Shown here piece after piece: positions 59,810 through 64,000 of a stretch of DNA of 64,000 nucleotides; the first letter of the stretch is position 1; every line of letters starts with the position of its first letter. Origin of the DNA: Oscillibacter valericigenes (lineage in GTDB: Bacteria > Bacillota > Clostridia > Oscillospirales > Oscillospiraceae); the NCBI RefSeq assembly GCF_021531315.1, contig NZ_JAFBIQ010000008.1:23426-87425 (forward strand). Reading direction: 5' to 3'. The notes below the pieces were generated by a model, which ran no database searches, was not told the DNA's origin, and saw nothing but the letters and a program-made list of their open reading frames with translations. Made by a program: the position numbers and the translations under genes.

Positions 59810-60943
59810 ATGATCTATCTCGATAACGCCGCGACGACCGTTCGCAAGCCGCCGCAGGTCATCGACGCTGTGGTGCGCGCGATGGGGAGCTTCGGCAACA
59901 GTGCCCGCGGCACGCACGAGGGCGCGCTGACCGCCTCGCGCACGATCTACGACGCGCGAGGCAAAATAGCGGCGCTCTTCGGCTGCCCGCGTGCCGATCA
60001 TGTGGCGTTCACCGCCAACTCGACCGAGGCGCTGAACATCGCCATCAGCGGCCTCGTCCGCGCGGGAGACCGTGTGCTCTCCACCGATTTGGAGCACAAC
60101 TCCGTCCTGCGCCCGCTCTACCGTCTGCGCGACGAGCGCGGCGTGGCGCTCGATTTCGTTCCCGCCGACCGGCAGGGAAGCATCGACTACGCGGACTTCG
60201 AGCGCCTGCTGCACCCCGACACCCGCGCCGTCGTCTGCACCCACGCCTCAAACCTCACGGGCAACGCGGTGGACCTCGCGCGCGTGGGCGCGCTTGCGCA
60301 CGCGCACGGCGCGCTTTTCATCGTGGACGCCTCGCAGAGCGCGGGTGTGCTGCCCATCGACATGGAGCAGATGCACATCGACGCGCTGTGCTTTACGGGG
60401 CACAAATCCCTCATGGGGCCGCAGGGCACGGGTGGGCTCTGCCTGCGCGGAGAGCTCGATATTCTGCCATGGAAGGTCGGCGGCACGGGCGTGCAGACCT
60501 ACTCCGAGCGCCAGCCCGAGCAGCTGCCTGTGCGGCTCGAGGCGGGCACGCTCAACGGCCACGGCATCGCGGGCCTCTCCGCCGCGCTGGACTTCATCAA
60601 CGAGGTCGGCATCGAGACCATTCACGCGCACGAAACGGCGCTGATGCGCCGCTTTTATGAGGGCGTGCGGGCGCTTCCCAATGTGCAAGTCTACGGCGAC
60701 TTTGCGCGCGAACGCGCGGCGGTCGTCGTGCTGAACATCGGGGATTGCGACTCCGGCGAGGTCGCCGACGCGCTCGCCGAGGACTACGGCATTGCCACGC
60801 GCTCCGGCGCGCACTGCGCGCCGCGGCTGCACCGCGCGCTCGGCACGGAGGGGCAGGGCGCGGTGCGCTTCAGCTTCGGCTGGTACAACACGGAGGCGGA
60901 GACCGACGCGGCCATCCGCGCGGTGGAGGAGCTGGCACGATGA
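59810..60943 (+). CDS. Cysteine desulfurase-like enzyme of the selenium cluster
   Basis: The 377-residue fold-type I PLP enzyme has IYLDNAATTVRKPP, DLEHNSVLRPLYRL, DASQSAGVLPIDM, Lys199 in CFTGHKSLMGPQGTGGL and catalytic Cys336 in RSGAHCAPRLHRALG. This matches the desulfurase subgroup found in selenium-metabolism loci and may release sulfur or selenium from (seleno)cysteine. ATG 59810 has GAGGAGGGGAG upstream. The stop overlaps the DUF3343 start by 4 nt, suggesting tight coupling. Confidence 0.9.
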   Translation: MIYLDNAATTVRKPPQVIDAVVRAMGSFGNSARGTHEGALTASRTIYDARGKIAALFGCPRADHVAFTANSTEALNIAISGLVRAGDRVLSTDLEHNSVLRPLYRLRDERGVALDFVPADRQGSIDYADFERLLHPDTRAVVCTHASNLTGNAVDLARVGALAHAHGALFIVDASQSAGVLPIDMEQMHIDALCFTGHKSLMGPQGTGGLCLRGELDILPWKVGGTGVQTYSERQPEQLPVRLEAGTLNGHGIAGLSAALDFINEVGIETIHAHETALMRRFYEGVRALPNVQVYGDFARERAAVVVLNIGDCDSGEVADALAEDYGIATRSGAHCAPRLHRALGTEGQGAVRFSFGWYNTEAETDAAIRAVEELAR

Positions 60944-61176
60944 GAGAGAAAAAGGTATGGCTGGTCGTGACCTTTCACACAACCGCCGCTGCCATCGGCA
61001 TGGAAAAGCTCTGCGCGGCGCGGGGCGTTGCGGGGCGGCTCATTCCCGTTCCGCGCGCGCTGACCGCGGACTGCGGCATGGCGTGGCGCGCGGAGCCCGC
61101 CGCGAGGGCGGCGCTCGAGGCGCTGGCCGCCGAGGAGGGGCTGGAGGTCGAGGGCTTTTACGAGCTGCTGATTTGA
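60940..61176 (+). CDS. DUF3343 putative Se/S carrier protein
   Basis: The 78-residue protein matches DUF3343 (Se/S carrier-like): WLVVTFHTTAAAIGMEKLCAARGVAGRLIPVPRALTADCGMAWR, with the conserved CG pair at Cys45-Gly46. It probably accepts a persulfide or selenide from the upstream desulfurase. That is inference from family context. Overlap with csd is ATGA. Confidence 0.88.
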   Translation: MREKKVWLVVTFHTTAAAIGMEKLCAARGVAGRLIPVPRALTADCGMAWRAEPAARAALEALAAEEGLEVEGFYELLI

Positions 61177-61195
61177 GAAAAAACAAAAAAATTAC

Positions 61196-61212
61196 CATCG
61201 GTTTTTCCGATG
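61196..61212 (+). promoter_or_regulatory. LysR-type operator 2 (CATCGG-N5-CCGATG)
   Basis: This copy has the same arms as operator 1, the same downstream ATAAA and a T5 centre instead of A5. The centre (61204) is 61 bp from the yedE -10 at 61265, nearly the same geometry as the first copy. Confidence 0.75.
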
Positions 61213-61241
61213 ATAAACCGCGATTCTTCGGATAAATCCAT

Positions 61242-61270
61242 TTGCCATTTTTCGCCAATTTCTTTATACT
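61242..61270 (+). promoter_or_regulatory. Promoter of yedE-tusA
   Basis: TTGCCA (61242-61247), a 17-bp spacer and TATACT (61265-61270) predict a start near 61277. Confidence 0.78.
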
Positions 61271-61330
61271 GTATCCATCAATATCTTTCTCAAAGAATAA
61301 CGAGAGGGAAAAACAAGGAGTGTTGTGAAT

Positions 61331-62425
61331 ATGAAAAAGATCCACTGGGGCGTCGTCCTCGCCGGCGTGGCGGTCGGCCTTGCGGCGCTCATTCTCACAG
61401 CGATGGGCAACCCCGCCAACATGGGCTTTTGCATCGCCTGCTTTTTGCGCGACATTGCGGGCGCCTGCGGGATGCACAGCGCCGCCAAGGTGCAGTATGT
61501 CCGCCCCGAGATCATCGGTCTCGTGCTCGGCGCGTTCATCATGTCGGTCGCGGGCAAGGAGTTTCGCGCCCGCGCCGGCTCGTCGCCCGCGACGCGCTTT
61601 GTGCTCGGCACAGTCGTGATGGTCGGCGCGCTGGCCTTTCTCGGCTGCCCGCTGCGCATGGTGCTGCGCCTCGGCGGCGGCGACCTGAACGCACTGGTCG
61701 GCCTTGTCGGATTTTTCATCGGCATCCTCATCGGCGTTGCCTGCCTCAAGCGCGGCTTTTCGCTCAAGCGCTCCTATGAGGTCGGCGCGGCCGAGGGCGG
61801 TGTGCTGCCGAGCGTGATGGCGGCGCTGCTGATCCTCGTGCTGGCCGTGCCGACGCTCTTCAAGTTCTCCGAGGCAGGCCCCGGCTCGATGCGCGCGCCG
61901 TTCTGGATCGCGCTTGTGATCGCGCTGGTCGTCGGCGCGCTGGCGCAGAAGAGCCGCCTTTGCATGGTCGGCGGTCTGCGCGACGCCGTGATGCTGGGGG
62001 ACTTCCATCTGCTCTACGGCTTTGCGGCGATCTTCGTCGTCACAGTGATCGGAAACCTTGCCATGGACCGTTTCCATCTCGGCTTTGCGCTCCAGCCGGT
62101 GGCGCACAGCGCGCACCTTTGGAACCTGCTGGGCATGGTGCTCGCAGGCTGGGGCAGCGTGCTGCTCGGCGGCTGCCCGCTGCGCCAGCTCATCCTTGCC
62201 GCGCAGGGCAACGGCGACAGCGCTGTGACCGTGTTCGGCATGATCGTCGGCGCGGCGCTCGCGCACAACTTCGGCCTTGCCGGTAACCCTGACAGCAAGA
62301 ATGAGGCCGGTCAGCTTGTGGTCGGCGGCATCTCCAACGCCGGTAAGGTCGCGGTCATCGCGGGGCTTGTGGTGCTGCTGGTCATCGCACTGTGGAATAT
62401 GCCGAAAAAGGAGGCTGCAAAATGA
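61331..62425 (+). CDS. YedE-type selenium/sulfur membrane transporter
   Basis: The 364-residue protein has about ten helices in two YeeE/YedE repeats. NPANMGFCIACFLRDIAG and LGCPLRMVLRLGGGDLNALVGLVGF mark the first; KSRLCMVGGLRDAVM and LGGCPLRQLILAAQGNGDSAVTVFGM mark the second. The paired GCPLR Cys residues are the path residues of the family. In selenium-using bacteria this subgroup co-occurs with SelD and is thought to move selenium compounds. ATG 61331 is used (AAGGAG 10 nt upstream); GTG 61325 is an alternative. Confidence 0.9.
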   Translation: MKKIHWGVVLAGVAVGLAALILTAMGNPANMGFCIACFLRDIAGACGMHSAAKVQYVRPEIIGLVLGAFIMSVAGKEFRARAGSSPATRFVLGTVVMVGALAFLGCPLRMVLRLGGGDLNALVGLVGFFIGILIGVACLKRGFSLKRSYEVGAAEGGVLPSVMAALLILVLAVPTLFKFSEAGPGSMRAPFWIALVIALVVGALAQKSRLCMVGGLRDAVMLGDFHLLYGFAAIFVVTVIGNLAMDRFHLGFALQPVAHSAHLWNLLGMVLAGWGSVLLGGCPLRQLILAAQGNGDSAVTVFGMIVGAALAHNFGLAGNPDSKNEAGQLVVGGISNAGKVAVIAGLVVLLVIALWNMPKKEAAK

Positions 62426-62625
62426 TCGACGCAAGAGGATATTCCTGCCCCATGCCCGTGGTGATGGTGCAGAATGAGGTCAAAAAGGGTGCGCCGGACA
62501 CGCTCGAGGTGCTGGTGGACAGCCAGACCTGCGTGGAGAATGTCACCCGCTTCGCGGAAAAGCAGGGCTATCGTGTCGCCTGTGCGAGCGAGGGCGGCGA
62601 CTTCCGCCTGACGCTCAAGAAGTGA
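62422..62625 (+). CDS. TusA-like sulfur/selenium relay protein
   Basis: The 67-residue protein is a single TusA/SirA fold: IDARGYSCPMPVVMVQNEVKKG, with the CPxP Cys near residue 9, and VTRFAEKQGYRVACASEGGDFRLTLKK. In related loci YedF has this domain plus a second one; here only the TusA part is present. It overlaps yedE by ATGA and likely receives Se or S from it. AAAGGAGG is the SD. Confidence 0.9.
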   Translation: MIDARGYSCPMPVVMVQNEVKKGAPDTLEVLVDSQTCVENVTRFAEKQGYRVACASEGGDFRLTLKK

Positions 62626-62665
62626 AAAAAGAGGAAGGTCAGCCGACCTTCCTCTCTCTTTTTCC
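62625..62665. terminator. Terminator at the end of the selenium cluster
   Basis: A 10-bp stem (62631-62640 and 62645-62654) has an AGCC loop, an A-run before it and CTCTTTTT after it. It overlaps the stop of the minus-strand gene. Confidence 0.85.
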
Positions 62666-63898
62666 TCTTTTTGGGACAAGGCTTGCCAGCAGCAGCCAAA
62701 GGTAGACGCTGGTGATGCAGGTGGCGACGGAGAAAAAGGTCGTCACTGCGTAGCAGAGCAGCGCCGCGCCCGCGACCGCGCAGCGGTCGCGCTCCGCGCT
62801 GCGATATGCGCGGGAAAGGCCGAGCGCGAGCAGGGCGAGAAAGGCAGCGAGCGCCAGCGCGCCCTGATCGACGAGGATGCCGAGGTACTCGTTGTGCGCA
62901 CTTGTGACGGCGAAGTAGACGGCGCCGCCCTCGCGCGGCCAGTAGAACGGCGGGACATTGCGCAGGTACAGCGTACCGCAGCCGCCGCCGAGCAGCGGCC
63001 GCTGCGCGACGAGCGGCAGGAGAGAGCGCCAGATGAGAAGCCGCGACGAGCCGAAGGTCAGATCGACCTCACCGTGCAGCAGTCGGTGCAGCTCGGAGAG
63101 CGTGCCGCCGTCGCCGGGATAGAGCCACAGAAAAGCGAGCGCGGCGGCGCTGAGCAGGAGCGTTAAGAGCCACATTGCCCTTTTCCTGCGCGGGAACAGG
63201 AGCGGCAGGCTCCACACCGCCGTGACCGCGAGGCCGAGCAGCGCCGCCGCGACCCGCAGCCGCCAGAGCGTCCACACTGTCAGCGCGAGCGGCGCGAGCA
63301 GCCGTTTCGACCCGCCGCGCACGAGCGCCGCCGCCATCGCCGCGGCGCAGAGCGCAAGGAGGAGGGCGGTGAAGCCGATGTTGCCGGCGGTGCCGGCGTA
63401 GAAGCCGGAGTAGGCGGCGTCGCCGTCGAAGTAGTTCAGCCCTGCGGGATAGAGCCAAAGGGGATTTCGCCCCGTGAGCTGGACGAGCACGAGCAGATCG
63501 CACAGCGCGGCGGAGATCGCAGCGGCATAGAGCAGCCGCCGGTCGGGGCGCAGATGGCGCGAGAGCAGCAGAAAGCAGGCGACATAGAGCGTGACGGTCA
63601 AAAGCCCGTCCCGCCGCGTGCCGCCGAGCAGCACCGCCGCGCCGTAGGGCGAGAGCGCTGCACTCAGCGCAGTGAGCGCGAGATAGGCGAGCGCGGCAAG
63701 GGTCATCGGCTCACGCCAGCGGACCTCCCGCCACGCGCCGAGGACGGTCATGGCAAGGACATAGGCGAGCGAGAGGAGCAAAAAGGCGTGGTATTTGCCC
63801 TCCATCATGCGCTCGTAGCCGCCGAGGGGGAGAAAGAGGGCGTAGGCCGTGAGCAGGCAGAAGGCGTAGAGGTAGGAAATGCGGGTGCGCAGCGCCAT
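62639..63898 (-). CDS. O-antigen-ligase/polymerase-like (Wzy/WaaL family) membrane protein
   Basis: The 419-residue protein has about ten helices and a long external loop with FGSSRLLIWRSLLPLVAQRPLLGGGCGTLY followed by TSAHNEYLGILVDQG, the Arg and His positions typical of the Wzy_C domain. It joins or polymerises cell-surface glycans. AAAGGAGGG precedes the ATG. Upstream sequence to the window edge (63899-64000) has no convincing gene. Substrate cannot be inferred. Confidence 0.83.
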   Translation of the reverse strand: MALRTRISYLYAFCLLTAYALFLPLGGYERMMEGKYHAFLLLSLAYVLAMTVLGAWREVRWREPMTLAALAYLALTALSAALSPYGAAVLLGGTRRDGLLTVTLYVACFLLLSRHLRPDRRLLYAAAISAALCDLLVLVQLTGRNPLWLYPAGLNYFDGDAAYSGFYAGTAGNIGFTALLLALCAAAMAAALVRGGSKRLLAPLALTVWTLWRLRVAAALLGLAVTAVWSLPLLFPRRKRAMWLLTLLLSAAALAFLWLYPGDGGTLSELHRLLHGEVDLTFGSSRLLIWRSLLPLVAQRPLLGGGCGTLYLRNVPPFYWPREGGAVYFAVTSAHNEYLGILVDQGALALAAFLALLALGLSRAYRSAERDRCAVAGAALLCYAVTTFFSVATCITSVYLWLLLASLVPKRGKRERKVG

Positions 63899-64000
63899 GG
63901 CGCGAGCCCTCCTTTGCTTTTTTCTTCACAGCCATGAGCAAAACTCCAAAAGAGCAGTGATTGCAATGGTTTCCGGTCATGGCTGAAACCGAAAATCACT

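Noticed and set aside
63711..63980. Minus-strand ORF MTGNHCNHCSFG... near the right edge
   Set aside because: Most of it overlaps the ligase-like gene out of frame and has shadow composition. The part outside has no family signal.
1..64000. CRISPR arrays, insertion sequences, prophage, rRNA
   Set aside because: No regularly spaced direct repeats, transposase or integrase motifs, att-like duplications or rRNA segments were seen.

Overview
The window is a GC-rich, densely packed chromosomal segment of a spore-forming Clostridia-type Firmicute. An Oscillospirales-like gut anaerobe is my inference. The grounds are spo0A and spoIVB, an mraZ-headed division/cell-wall cluster, a 90-residue ArsR/SdpI pair, an O2-independent style minimal SUF system, and a UGA-decoded (selenocysteine) selD. 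I see no insertion sequence, prophage, CRISPR array or rRNA. Most intergenic gaps are short, and many convergent gene pairs share a hairpin terminator.

Layout. 1-2.3 kb: the 3' end of an unknown gene, a DUF4349 lipoprotein and a UlaG-like metallo-hydrolase. 2.3-7.5 kb: the aspartate-family amino-acid genes, with thrC divergent from hom-lysC-asd. 7.5-11.5 kb: malQ and a polar amino-acid ABC importer. 11.6-14.1 kb: a LarA-family racemase followed by an aminotransferase; the larA stop codon appears lost by one missing T. 14.2-18.2 kb: an autoregulated ArsR-SdpI-DUF1653-metallopeptidase operon, then a DUF1538 membrane protein with a tandem PII-like partner. 18.4-23.5 kb: Asp23 protein, a FakA-like kinase subunit, a ferritin-like protein, and a two-gene SufC/SufB-like (SMS-type) Fe-S system. 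23.7-30.6 kb: mixed small operons (lipase-like hydrolase, two DNA glycosylases, radical SAM, EamA and DAACS transporters).

30.9-47.8 kb is the core: rsmD-coaD-coiled coil, then mraZ-rsmH-ftsL-pbp-murE-mraY-ftsW-murG-murA-ftsQ-ftsZ, then spoIVB and spo0A. murF and murD are not in their usual places. The mraZ promoter is followed by four 10-bp-phased repeats typical of a MraZ operator. Spo0A carries Glu where the phosphoacceptor Asp is expected. Two tRNA-Leu genes follow.

48.4-52.3 kb: a minus-strand operon of a zinc-ribbon protein, NhaC antiporter, CDF cation exporter and sirtuin. 52.5-56.1 kb: proB-proA-proC and a DUF2812 protein. 56.2-57.6 kb: a cation/proton antiporter. 57.6-62.6 kb: a selenium module made of LysR-selD (minus) and cysteine desulfurase-DUF3343-YedE-TusA (plus). 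Two copies of the same LysR-type palindrome, CATCGG-N5-CCGATG, sit 60-61 bp from three predicted -10 elements. 62.6-63.9 kb: an O-antigen-ligase-like membrane protein.

Start codons were reassigned wherever a Shine-Dalgarno sequence or promoter position decided between options. Family names come from motif recognition by eye, without database searches.
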